From Flavobacterium cerinum (GTDB lineage Bacteria > Bacteroidota > Bacteroidia > Flavobacteriales > Flavobacteriaceae): 64,000 nt of DNA. This document shows positions 32,476 through 41,285 of this stretch, piece by piece. The translations under genes were made by a program, and so were the position numbers. The stretch lies in NCBI RefSeq assembly GCF_024496085.1, contig NZ_CP101751.1:1302001-1366000 (forward strand), written 5' to 3'. The notes under the pieces are model-generated. The model had not been told where the DNA came from. It worked only from the letters and a program-made list of their open reading frames with translations, and searched no databases. Position 1 is the stretch's first letter. Each line of letters begins with the position of its first letter.

Positions 32476-35148
32476 TTAAAACTGTTGTCCAATGATAAAG
32501 TGCGTTTCCCAACCATTCTTTTGTGTTAGTCCCGGTAACGCATCGAATCCGTATCCGAAATCGATTCCTAATAAACCGAATGCCGGCATGAATACTCGTA
32601 ATCCGAATCCGGCAGAACGTTTCAGGTCAAACGGATTATAGGATTTGAATGAATCAAATGAAGCACCGGCTTCCAGGAATGTTAATCCGTAAATTGAAGC
32701 TGATGGATTCATGGTAATCGGGTATCGTAATTCTAATGAGAACTTGTTGTAAATGGTTCCTCCGGATTGTTGTCCTTTTTGAGAACCTTCCTGAATGATC
32801 GGAGTTAAGGATTGATTCGGGTATCCGCGTAACTGAATTACCTCACGTCCGTCCATCGAGAAGTTAGCTAATCCGTCACCACCTAAATAGAAACGCTCAA
32901 ACGGTACTAATCCTCTGGATTGGTTGTAAGCTCCAAGGAAACCGAATTCTCCTAAAGAACGCAATACTAATTTGTTATAAATTGTTGTATACCAATCGGC
33001 TTTGAATTTTACTTTGTAATATTCCAACCAATTAAATTTCTTTTGATCTACTAAAGACTGATCAGCAGCTGCATCTCTGAAATTAGTTACCGGGTTACCG
33101 TTTGAATCAATATAAGAACCTGATGGTACAAAAATATTGTTTGAGTTCAGATATCCGGCACCGTTATTTTTCAATTTATAGGCTTCCTGATTTCCTAAAT
33201 CACCGTAATCTACTCCGTTAAATAACGAGTAAGGTAAGGTAAATTTTCCAGAAATACTAAATTCTGAACCATAAGTTGGGAAAATCGGGTTGAAACCTTT
33301 ACTGTTACGACTTAAACCAATTGTATAGGTAAGGTTTTTAGATGATCCGTTACCAAATGTAAATAATCCTGTGTTATAATTGTTCAAATCATAATATTGG
33401 AAACTCACAACGTGCGATAATTGGAAATAATCATCCGGGATTGTAAGACGTTTTGCTAAACCAACTGATAAAGTTGTAATGTTGAAACTTTGGCTACGAG
33501 TTACATCACGTGTCTGGTAGTTGTATAAAAACTGTTTACTGTGTGAAATCGAAGTCGAGAAACTCACCGGTTTTTTACCACCTAACCATGGCTCCTGGAA
33601 GGAAATACTGTAGGTTTGGAAATAGGTACTACCTTGTAAACGTAATGACATCTTTTGTCCGTCACCCATTGGTAATGGACGATAAGCGTTTTTATTAAAT
33701 ATATTTTTAATGGAGAAGTTATTGAAAGATAATCCCAGAGTTCCGATGAAACCACCTCCACCGTAACCACCTTGTAATTCTACCTGGCTGGATCCTTTTT
33801 CAACTACGCTCCATTCCACGTCAACACTTCCGGTTGCAGGATCGGCGTTTTTCACTTCCGGACGGATTGCTTCCGGATCAAAGAATTGTAAAGCTCCTAA
33901 GTCACGGATAGTACGGATTACATCTTGTTTGTTCCATTTTTGTCCCGGACGTGTACGCAACTCACGATAGATAACATAATCGTTTGTTTTATCATTTCCT
34001 TTTACGGTAACATTGTTGAAATAAGCAATCGGACCTTCTACAATTCGGATTTCGAAATCGATAGTATCGTTTGCTGTACGTACTTCAACAGGGTTGATGT
34101 TCGAGAACAGGTAACCGTTGTTCTGATACAGGTTGGTAAGATCTTCTGCATCCGGACTTTTCTTGTTCGCAATACGTTCCTGAAGTATTTTTCCGTTGTA
34201 TACGTCACCTCTGTTGATTCCTAATAGTCGTCTTAACTCACGATCGGTATGAACCGTGTTTCCAAGGAAACGGATGTCACCGAAATAGTAACGTTTTCCT
34301 TCTTCAACATTTAGTTTGATGGCTACGGTATTATTGTCTTTGTTATAGGTTACTGTGTCCGAAGTGATTCGGGCGTCACGGTATCCTTTTTCCTTATATT
34401 TCTCGACTACTGAAGTTAAATCTTCTTTGTATTTGTCTTTGATGTATTTTGAAGATTTGAAAAGACGCATCGGGTTAAACGGACTTTTAATCTTAGTGTT
34501 ACTCATCGCCTTCCGTATTTTGGAAGCAGACATCATATGGTTTCCGGTAATTTCGATATCGGAAACTTTTACTTTTTTGCCTTTATCTACAAGAATAACC
34601 ATGTTTACATGATTGTCGGTTGAGTCGGTGGCAATGGTGTTAATGGTTACTTTAGTGTTAAAATAACCGTCTTTTTTATATTTGTTTTCGATGTAGTTAC
34701 GTGTAGTAGTCAGTAAGTTTTCATTAACCACTTTCCCTTTTTTAAGGTCGTTGTCTTTAATGAATTCTTCACTTTTTCCTTTTTTAACACCGGTGAATTT
34801 TACATCCTGTAGTTTTGGTAATTCGTGAATGCTTAATTCCAGGAAGATACTGTCTCCTTGTATTTTATTGAAATATACGTTGATGTCGTTGAATAACCCA
34901 AGCTTCCAAAGTTTTTTGATCGCATTACTGATGTCTTCACCCGGAACGCTAATCATTTGTCCTTTTTCCAAACCGGAAAAGGTAACAACTGTCTGTTCGT
35001 TATAACTGATTTTACCGGTAACATTTACTCCTCCTAGTATGTATTGGCGACCTGTTTCAGGTCCGGTATGCTGTTCCTGAGCATTTATTTTGGAAATATT
35101 TCCTAAAATTAAAATGGCAAAAAGTAGTTGTATTCCTTTTTGAAGCAT
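32476..35148 (-). CDS. bamA: Outer membrane protein assembly factor BamA
   Basis: From ATG 35148 the product is 890 aa with a signal peptide (MLQKGIQLLFAILILGNISK). POTRA domains fill about residues 40-470 (for example GQMISVPGEDISNAIKKLWK). The C-terminal Omp85 barrel has the conserved GFGLRVFMPAFGLLGIDFGY near the end. It inserts beta-barrel proteins into the outer membrane. The longer ORF start at 35286 overlaps uppS and lacks a signal, so it is rejected. The gene begins 7 nt after uppS. Confidence 0.96.
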   Translation of the reverse strand: MLQKGIQLLFAILILGNISKINAQEQHTGPETGRQYILGGVNVTGKISYNEQTVVTFSGLEKGQMISVPGEDISNAIKKLWKLGLFNDINVYFNKIQGDSIFLELSIHELPKLQDVKFTGVKKGKSEEFIKDNDLKKGKVVNENLLTTTRNYIENKYKKDGYFNTKVTINTIATDSTDNHVNMVILVDKGKKVKVSDIEITGNHMMSASKIRKAMSNTKIKSPFNPMRLFKSSKYIKDKYKEDLTSVVEKYKEKGYRDARITSDTVTYNKDNNTVAIKLNVEEGKRYYFGDIRFLGNTVHTDRELRRLLGINRGDVYNGKILQERIANKKSPDAEDLTNLYQNNGYLFSNINPVEVRTANDTIDFEIRIVEGPIAYFNNVTVKGNDKTNDYVIYRELRTRPGQKWNKQDVIRTIRDLGALQFFDPEAIRPEVKNADPATGSVDVEWSVVEKGSSQVELQGGYGGGGFIGTLGLSFNNFSIKNIFNKNAYRPLPMGDGQKMSLRLQGSTYFQTYSISFQEPWLGGKKPVSFSTSISHSKQFLYNYQTRDVTRSQSFNITTLSVGLAKRLTIPDDYFQLSHVVSFQYYDLNNYNTGLFTFGNGSSKNLTYTIGLSRNSKGFNPIFPTYGSEFSISGKFTLPYSLFNGVDYGDLGNQEAYKLKNNGAGYLNSNNIFVPSGSYIDSNGNPVTNFRDAAADQSLVDQKKFNWLEYYKVKFKADWYTTIYNKLVLRSLGEFGFLGAYNQSRGLVPFERFYLGGDGLANFSMDGREVIQLRGYPNQSLTPIIQEGSQKGQQSGGTIYNKFSLELRYPITMNPSASIYGLTFLEAGASFDSFKSYNPFDLKRSAGFGLRVFMPAFGLLGIDFGYGFDALPGLTQKNGWETHFIIGQQF

Positions 35149-35155
35149 TGGTGAA

Positions 35156-35896
35156 TTATTTAATTTGTTCGCTTGTTTTTCCAAATCTACGTTCTCTTTT
35201 TTGATAGCTGATGATTGCTTCATATAAATCTTTTTCTCTAAAATCAGGCCATAATACGTCAGTAAAGTAGAACTCGGCATAAGCAATTTGCCATAACAAA
35301 AAGTTGCTTATACGGTGTTCTCCGCTTGTTCTGATTACTAGGTCTACATCGGGTAAATTATGCGTGTAAAGATGCTGATTTATAATTGATTCATCAATAT
35401 GGGCTGATGAAATTATATTATTTTTAACTTTATCACAGATGTTTTTTACAGCAGAGACAATTTCTTCGCGTGAACCGTAGCTTAATGCCAGTGTTAGCGT
35501 CATTCTGTCGTTGTCCTGTGTTTTTTCGATTACTTCAAAAAGTTCCCTGCGTACGGATTCCGGTAAATGCTGAATTGAACCGATGCAGTTTAATCGGATT
35601 TTATTTTTCTGTAATGTAGGAAGTTCGCTTTTCAGAGACTTAACAAGGAGTTTCATTAGTGTCTCTACTTCAACTTTTGGACGGTTCCAGTTTTCAGTTG
35701 AAAAAGCGTAAAGAGTAAGATATTCAATCCCTAATTTGGCACAACATTCAACGGTTGTTCGCACCGATTTGGTCCCGTTTTCATGGCCAAAGGCACGAAG
35801 CATTCCTTTCTGTTTTGCCCAACGACCGTTACCATCCATAATGATGGCTAAATGTTTGGGAAGGTTCTCTTTATTAATTGTATTTTCTAAATCCAT
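35156..35896 (-). CDS. uppS: Isoprenyl transferase (undecaprenyl diphosphate synthase)
   Basis: This 246-aa product carries LAIIMDGNGRWAKQKGM with the catalytic Asp, LTLYAFSTENWNRP, and near the end RTSGEHRISNFLLWQIAYAE. It makes the C55 lipid carrier for peptidoglycan and other envelope polymers. It sits between the DUF6089 gene (4 nt upstream) and bamA (7 nt downstream), an order conserved in Flavobacteriia. Confidence 0.96.
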   Translation of the reverse strand: MDLENTINKENLPKHLAIIMDGNGRWAKQKGMLRAFGHENGTKSVRTTVECCAKLGIEYLTLYAFSTENWNRPKVEVETLMKLLVKSLKSELPTLQKNKIRLNCIGSIQHLPESVRRELFEVIEKTQDNDRMTLTLALSYGSREEIVSAVKNICDKVKNNIISSAHIDESIINQHLYTHNLPDVDLVIRTSGEHRISNFLLWQIAYAEFYFTDVLWPDFREKDLYEAIISYQKRERRFGKTSEQIK

Positions 35897-35900
35897 TTAT

Positions 35901-36584
35901 TTATTCTGCACAAAAACATGGGTTTTGACCAAACGTATACGTTAAGGTGATCCCTGAAAAAATATACCAGTCGTTACTGTTTAGATTCCCGAACTGCAAT
36001 CGTTTGAACTGATCGTTTTTTGGATTGCTTCCGTCTAAATTGTCTGTAAATGTATAACGTGCACCTACTTCAAGCCCGAGAATAAAATGATCCGTCAACC
36101 TGGTTTTGATCCCGGCAATAATCGGGATAGCAAAGGCATTTCGGGAATCATCTGTACGGGTTTTGCCGTTTAATACATACAATTCATCATAGCGGAACAA
36201 GCTTACTCCGGTTGTAATATAAGGAGTAGTCATTGGCCCGGAATTATGTAAATCGAAATCAAAAAAGTTGAATTCGAGTGCTAAAGATAATTCTTTTACG
36301 GAATTTTCAAAGCTGTAACCCCGGTCTCTTCTTCCGGAAACCTTCGAATCGGCATCACTTCCGCTTATTTTTCCCTGAGTATAAGAAATTCTGTACGAGT
36401 GTCTTGTGCTACGGTTCCATTTGTATAAAATTCCGAAGCTAAAATCTTTTGGAGCAATGTAATTGGTTGGCCCCACGTCTCCTACATAGTTGCTTCCGCC
36501 TAAAAAAAGACCCAGCTCATTAATCTGAGCATGCGAATTTGTATAGGTAAATACCAGTAAAAATGCAATAAGGATTCGACTCAT
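35901..36584 (-). CDS. DUF6089 / PorG-like outer membrane beta-barrel protein
   Basis: This 227-aa product has a signal peptide (MSRILIAFLLVFTYTNSHAQ), then INELGLFLGGSNYVGDVGPT, the opening typical of DUF6089/PorG proteins. Beta strands follow, with a C-terminal Cys pair (NPCFCAE). PorG-type proteins belong to the type IX secretion machinery. It is the first gene of the uppS-bamA-ompH-ompH operon, with a TATATTTG box upstream. Confidence 0.87.
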   Translation of the reverse strand: MSRILIAFLLVFTYTNSHAQINELGLFLGGSNYVGDVGPTNYIAPKDFSFGILYKWNRSTRHSYRISYTQGKISGSDADSKVSGRRDRGYSFENSVKELSLALEFNFFDFDLHNSGPMTTPYITTGVSLFRYDELYVLNGKTRTDDSRNAFAIPIIAGIKTRLTDHFILGLEVGARYTFTDNLDGSNPKNDQFKRLQFGNLNSNDWYIFSGITLTYTFGQNPCFCAE

Positions 36585-36601
36585 TTTTCTAAAATAGTGT
36601 G

Positions 36602-36609
36602 CAAATATA
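36602..36609 (-). promoter_or_regulatory. -7 box of the porG-uppS-bamA-ompH operon
   Basis: CAAATATA on the plus strand reads TATATTTG on the minus strand, 17 nt before the ATG. No TTG lies at 19 nt spacing. Confidence 0.5.
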
Positions 36610-36738
36610 ATAATATTGATTTCTAAACCATTTAATTGCGCGTTTTTTCAGCTATTTTTTGATTAGCGGCAGTTAGGCATAGAACAATAGAACGATATAA
36701 AACGGTTTCTAGTATGACTTCAATTTCAAAAAAAAGGT

Positions 36739-37623
36739 TTAATTTCTTTTGTCTTCGCCCCAAAGAAGTTTGTTGCGTAATGTTTTTAAGAAGCCTTCTT
36801 CCGGAAACTCAACCATATTTATGGTAAAAGGTGCCTTTTTGATATGAATCTCCGTTTCGTTGTCAATTGCTTTGGTGCCGGAGTCTAACGATACAAGGAA
36901 TTGCGGTTCTCTGCCGGAGACTTTAAGCTTGATTTCAGTTTCATCTGAAATAATCAAAGGGCGTACATTTAAATTATGTGGTGCTATAGGAGTTATGATG
37001 ATGCATTTTACATCCGGAGTAATCACCGGACCACCGCAACTTAGCGAATAACCGGTAGATCCGGTTGGAGTGGAAATAATCAGTCCGTCTGCCCAATAAG
37101 AAGTAAGGTATTCTCCGTTCAGACAGGTTTCAATTGTGATCATCGAAGTTGTGTCTTTTCGGGAAACTGTAATTTCGTTTAATGCAAAATTAAGATCGTA
37201 AATGTTACATTCTTCCGGATAACATTCCAGACTTAATAAAGAGCGTTGCGAAATTTTATATTTCTTTTCAAATAGTAACGGAAGTAAATGTTCAATCGCG
37301 TCTTGCTGTACATTCGCTAAAAAACCCAGACGCCCGGCATTGATGCCGACTATCGGAATGTTTTTATTTTTTACAAAAGTAGCAGCACGCAACATCGTAC
37401 CGTCGCCACCGATACTGATAAAAAAGTCAACGGAACTATCGAGTTGGGTGTGGTTGGAAAATGTAGGAAATGACGTAGTTATGATTCCTTTTTCCAGTAA
37501 TATCGTATGAAAGTCGGTTTCAAAAACCACCTCAGTTTCGTAGTTTTTAAAAACATCAAAAACTTTATGGATAATCTCTTCAGTGTTTTTTTGATAGTAA
37601 TAACCGTAAATTGCTATTTTCAT
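36739..37623 (-). CDS. nadK: NAD kinase
   Basis: This 294-aa product contains FISIGGDGTMLRAATFVKNK (the GGDG motif), GINAGRLGFLAN and SGSTGYSLSCGGPVITP as SPTGSTGYSLSCGGP, the conserved core of ATP-NAD kinases. It phosphorylates NAD to NADP. The upstream CBS-domain gene ends 9 nt before the start, so the two are cotranscribed. Confidence 0.96.
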   Translation of the reverse strand: MKIAIYGYYYQKNTEEIIHKVFDVFKNYETEVVFETDFHTILLEKGIITTSFPTFSNHTQLDSSVDFFISIGGDGTMLRAATFVKNKNIPIVGINAGRLGFLANVQQDAIEHLLPLLFEKKYKISQRSLLSLECYPEECNIYDLNFALNEITVSRKDTTSMITIETCLNGEYLTSYWADGLIISTPTGSTGYSLSCGGPVITPDVKCIIITPIAPHNLNVRPLIISDETEIKLKVSGREPQFLVSLDSGTKAIDNETEIHIKKAPFTINMVEFPEEGFLKTLRNKLLWGEDKRN

Positions 37624-37632
37624 ACGTGTGTT

Positions 37633-38292
37633 TTAAATGTTTAAATATTTATCCAGATAATCCGATCGGTCTTTTAGATTGTTCAGGTAAGCATCTTCCT
37701 GATGTTCGGAAACTATTTCATAATTGTAACGGCGGAAAGTCTGAATGATTTCGTTTAATCCGCCCAAACTGATTTTGATGGTAATCTGAACGCGATCCAG
37801 ATCGGCTTTAGAAATGAATAAGCCTAAGATACGTGCATTGTTGGTTTCAACGATCTGACTGATTTCACTCATGCTGTATTCCGCTGCTCCTTTTTCGACA
37901 ATAAGAATACCGCCTTCTTCTCTTAAAAACGGAGTTTCATGGAAAAAACGAATGATATCATCCATCTCATAATAGCCCAGATAGTTATTATCGTGGTCTA
38001 ATACAGGTATCAGATTGGCTTCGTTTTTAGCAAAAACTTCCAGAACATCAAGCCACATCGTGTCTTTACGAACAAAAAAACGTTCGAAAGTATAACGGAA
38101 ATCACCGATTTTCATGTCGTGATCCAGCAATTCCACATCATGGGCTCCGATACAGCCTATGTAGATACCGTTCTCAACGATAGGAAAGTGGCTGTAAGGG
38201 AATTCCAGGAAAAGATCCTGAGCGGTTTCAATGCTTTCATCGGTGTGAAGCGGATTGATTTCCTTAATGATATAGTCTGAAATTTCAGTCAT
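37633..38292 (-). CDS. CBS-domain protein
   Basis: This 219-aa product has two CBS domains (about residues 1-60 and 70-135; SHFPIVENGIYIGCIGAHD and NLIPVLDHDNNYLGYYEMDD), then an ACT-like C-terminal region (about 145-210). CBS pairs bind adenosyl nucleotides; this family is found next to nadK in Flavobacteriia. A regulatory role toward NAD(P) metabolism is inferred from that. Confidence 0.9.
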   Translation of the reverse strand: MTEISDYIIKEINPLHTDESIETAQDLFLEFPYSHFPIVENGIYIGCIGAHDVELLDHDMKIGDFRYTFERFFVRKDTMWLDVLEVFAKNEANLIPVLDHDNNYLGYYEMDDIIRFFHETPFLREEGGILIVEKGAAEYSMSEISQIVETNNARILGLFISKADLDRVQITIKISLGGLNEIIQTFRRYNYEIVSEHQEDAYLNNLKDRSDYLDKYLNI

Positions 38293-38360
38293 GGGAAGAG
38301 TGTCTTAAATCGAATGCAAAATAATCAAAAAATAGGACATTACCGCTTAATTATACTTTG

Positions 38361-38368
38361 TATTTTTG
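38361..38368 (+). promoter_or_regulatory. -7 box for pdxJ
   Basis: TATTTTTG fits TAnnTTTG and lies 18 nt before ATG 38387. It falls inside the longer ORF start at 38366, which supports the shorter protein. Confidence 0.5.
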
Positions 38369-38386
38369 TGGGAAAATAGTTTGATT

Positions 38387-39100
38387 ATGACAAAGCTTTC
38401 GGTAAATATCAATAAAATAGCGACTTTACGAAATTCAAGAGGTGGGAATGTGCCGGACCTGTTACAGGTAGCAAGAGATATTCAGAAATTTGGCGGAGAG
38501 GGAATCACTGTTCACCCAAGACCGGACGAACGCCATATTCGTTATCAGGATGCACGTGATTTAGTTGCGGTTGTTCATACAGAATATAATATTGAAGGGA
38601 ATCCGGTAAAGAAATTTATGGATCTTGTATTGGAAACCAAGCCTACTCAGGTGACATTGGTTCCGGATGCAGATGACGCGTTAACGTCAAATGCGGGGTG
38701 GGATACCATAAAACACAAGGATTTTTTAAAAGAAGTGATTGCCGAGTTTAAGCGAAATGGGATTCGTACTTCAATTTTTGTAGATCCTGTTTTGGAGATG
38801 GTGGCCGGAGCTAAAGAAACCGGAACAGATCGTATCGAATTGTATACCGAGGAGTTCGCCCATCAATATGGATTGGGTAACTTAAAAGGAATTGAACCTT
38901 ATGCGGCGGCGGCGGCAATGGCTACTGAGCTGGAACTGGGTGTAAATGCCGGACACGATTTGAGTCTGGATAATATTAAATTCTTTAAAGAAAATATTCC
39001 GGGATTGTTAGAAGTTTCCATCGGGCATGCATTGATTTCTGAATCCATCTATCTGGGTTTGGAAAATGTAGTGAATATGTATTTACAAAGATTAAAGTAA
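38387..39100 (+). CDS. pdxJ: Pyridoxine 5'-phosphate synthase
   Basis: This 237-aa TIM-barrel enzyme starts MTKLSVNINKIATLRNSRGG and has GITVHPRPDERHIRY, TLVPDADDALTSNAGWD and ELGVNAGHDLSLDN, all diagnostic for PdxJ. It condenses 1-deoxyxylulose phosphate and aminoacetone phosphate derivatives to form vitamin B6. The stop overlaps the next start by one base (TAATG). Confidence 0.96.
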   Translation: MTKLSVNINKIATLRNSRGGNVPDLLQVARDIQKFGGEGITVHPRPDERHIRYQDARDLVAVVHTEYNIEGNPVKKFMDLVLETKPTQVTLVPDADDALTSNAGWDTIKHKDFLKEVIAEFKRNGIRTSIFVDPVLEMVAGAKETGTDRIELYTEEFAHQYGLGNLKGIEPYAAAAAMATELELGVNAGHDLSLDNIKFFKENIPGLLEVSIGHALISESIYLGLENVVNMYLQRLK

Positions 39101-39867
39101 TGGGATTGTATTCGAGAATTGAAGGAAAAGGAAAGCCGCTTTTAATTATTCACGGTTTCCTGGGGATGTCAGATAATTGGAAAACACTTGGAACTCAGTT
39201 TGCGGCCGAAGGATATGAAGTACATGCGCTGGATATGCGGAATCACGGAAAGAGTTTTCATTCGGATGCATTCAGCTATCAGCTAATGGCGGAAGATGTG
39301 TGTCAATATTGTCAGGAGCATAATCTGATGCATATCGATCTTTTGGGACATTCAATGGGTGGTAAAGTGGCAATGCTGGTGGCGGTTAAATATCCGGATC
39401 TGGTTGATAAGCTTATTGTAGCCGATATTGGGCCGAAGCAATATGCACCGCATCATCAGGAAATTTTACAAGGTCTGAGTGCGGTCGATTTTTCTAAAAA
39501 GCCGGGAAGAGGAGAAGTGGAAGCTATCATTAGTAATTATATTCCTGATTTTGGGACAAGACAGTTTCTGTTGAAAAACCTGTATTGGGAAGAACCCGGG
39601 CAGTTAGCGTTTCGTTTTAATCTGAATGCTTTTGTAAAGAATCAGGAAGTGATAGGGGAATCTTTGCCGTATGACGGGTATTTCGGAAAGCCGGTTTTAT
39701 TTTTAAAAGGTGAAAAATCCGGATATATTAAAAATGAAGACACTGAGCTGATTGAACATCATTTTCCTTTAGCGCAGCTTATAACGATTAAAAATGCAGG
39801 TCATTGGCTGCATGCTGAAAATCCTGCTGATTTTTTTGAGGCAGTAAATTCATTTCTAAAAGGTTAA
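39100..39867 (+). CDS. Alpha/beta-hydrolase (YbfF-like esterase)
   Basis: This 255-aa product has LLIIHGFLGMSDNWKTL (oxyanion region), the nucleophile elbow LLGHSMGGKVAM (Ser in GHSMG), an Asp region near 205 and the catalytic His in NAGHWLHAENP. It is an acyl esterase of unknown substrate. It is translationally coupled to pdxJ through the TAATG overlap. Confidence 0.92.
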   Translation: MGLYSRIEGKGKPLLIIHGFLGMSDNWKTLGTQFAAEGYEVHALDMRNHGKSFHSDAFSYQLMAEDVCQYCQEHNLMHIDLLGHSMGGKVAMLVAVKYPDLVDKLIVADIGPKQYAPHHQEILQGLSAVDFSKKPGRGEVEAIISNYIPDFGTRQFLLKNLYWEEPGQLAFRFNLNAFVKNQEVIGESLPYDGYFGKPVLFLKGEKSGYIKNEDTELIEHHFPLAQLITIKNAGHWLHAENPADFFEAVNSFLKG

Positions 39868-39931
39868 AATTGAAGGGTTGTTAAAATATGGAAATAAATA
39901 TTATGAGTGCATAATATTTTTCTTAAAAAAA

Positions 39932-39961
39932 TTGTAAAATCCATATTTTGTTATAAATTTG
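39932..39961 (+). promoter_or_regulatory. Complete Bacteroidetes promoter for the fadL-like gene
   Basis: TTG (39932-39934), exactly 19 bp, then TAAATTTG (39954-39961) reproduces the -33/-7 consensus. A 5' leader of about 45 nt follows, leading to ATG 40013. Confidence 0.8.
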
Positions 39962-40012
39962 ATATATTCAATAATTGAATGTAAACAAATAAAACTAACA
40001 CATTTTTAACTT

Positions 40013-41266
40013 ATGAGAAAACTGCTATCTTTAACATTGTTAGCTTTGGCTTCCTCGAGTGCTTTTGCAGGCGGGTATCGTGTGAGCCTTCAAGGGCAGA
40101 AGCAATTAGCAATGGGACATACAGGAGTTGCTGTTGTGAATAGTGCAGAAGTATTGTTCTTCAATCCTGCCGGGATGTCTTATCTGAAAGATCGATTCAA
40201 TGTCTCTGTAGGGGCTAATATTCTTACTGCAAAAACAAAATTCCAGAATGAAATGTACAACTGGAATGCTTCTACAACAAATACAGGAACCCCTTTCAAT
40301 ATTTATGCTTCTTATAGAATAACGGACTGGCTTTCTGCCGGATTAGCCGTTTATACACCATACGGTAGTGAGGTAGCATGGAATCAGGATTGGCAGGGTG
40401 CTCATTTAGTAAATAAAATTGACCTGAAATCATTTTACGTTCAGCCAACAATCTCCTTAAAAGTAAACGAATATTTTAGTGTAGGTGGTGGTCCTATCTA
40501 TGTGAATGGTTCTGTTGAATTTAACAGAAACCTGTTCCGTGGAGATAATATTACCGATGCTAACGGAAATCGTCCTGATGTAACATTGGATGCTAAAGGG
40601 ATCTCCGGATGGGGATATAATGTTGGTTTTATGTTTAACCCGACAAACAAAATGCGTTTAGGGGTTAACTATCGTTCAAAAATCGTAATGGAAGCCCGTG
40701 ACGGAGATGCAACTTTCCACGATGTTCCGGCTTTTTTACAAGGAACTTTGACGAATACACAATTTAATGCTGATTTACCTTTGCCGGCTGAGTTAACAGC
40801 AGGTTTATCGTATCAGATTACCGATAAATTCCTTGTAGCTTTTGATATTAACAGAGCGATGTGGAGTGCTTATAAAGCTTTGGTGGTAGAGTTCGCTAAC
40901 GGAGCGCCTACATCCAATAATCCTAGAAATTATAAAGATGCAACAACGTATAGAATCGGTGCGCAATACAAAGCAAACGAGAAATTTACGTTCAGAGCAG
41001 GATGGTATCATGATGAAAGTCCGGTTCAGGATGGATACTTTGCACCGGAAACACCAAGAAACAGTTCTATGGGGTATACAGGAGGTTTGACTTATCAAAT
41101 CGGAAAACGTTTTGGTATCGACGTGTCATTCCTTTACTTGCATTTTGATGAAGTGGATAACAGTTATGACCACTATACAGAAGGTGCTAATCAAAATGTT
41201 AGTTTTGGTGGAACTTATAAATCATCTGTGTTTTCACCAGGTTTGGGTGTAACATATAGTTTCTAA
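40013..41266 (+). CDS. OmpP1/FadL-family outer membrane transporter
   Basis: This 417-aa product has a signal peptide (MRKLLSLTLLALASSSAFAG). The N-terminal plug region is GGYRVSLQGQKQLAMGHTGV and LFFNPAGMSYL, typical of FadL. A beta-barrel follows, ending in Phe (GLGVTYSF). It would import hydrophobic compounds. The strong promoter upstream and the SGNH lipoprotein 19 nt downstream suggest a lipid-uptake operon. Confidence 0.93.
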   Translation: MRKLLSLTLLALASSSAFAGGYRVSLQGQKQLAMGHTGVAVVNSAEVLFFNPAGMSYLKDRFNVSVGANILTAKTKFQNEMYNWNASTTNTGTPFNIYASYRITDWLSAGLAVYTPYGSEVAWNQDWQGAHLVNKIDLKSFYVQPTISLKVNEYFSVGGGPIYVNGSVEFNRNLFRGDNITDANGNRPDVTLDAKGISGWGYNVGFMFNPTNKMRLGVNYRSKIVMEARDGDATFHDVPAFLQGTLTNTQFNADLPLPAELTAGLSYQITDKFLVAFDINRAMWSAYKALVVEFANGAPTSNNPRNYKDATTYRIGAQYKANEKFTFRAGWYHDESPVQDGYFAPETPRNSSMGYTGGLTYQIGKRFGIDVSFLYLHFDEVDNSYDHYTEGANQNVSFGGTYKSSVFSPGLGVTYSF

Positions 41267-41285
41267 TCTTTTTATCGGATCTATT

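Noticed and set aside
35148-35286. Longer start for bamA
   Set aside because: It overlaps uppS and puts the signal peptide 46 residues inside; ATG 35148 gives a normal signal peptide 7 nt after uppS.
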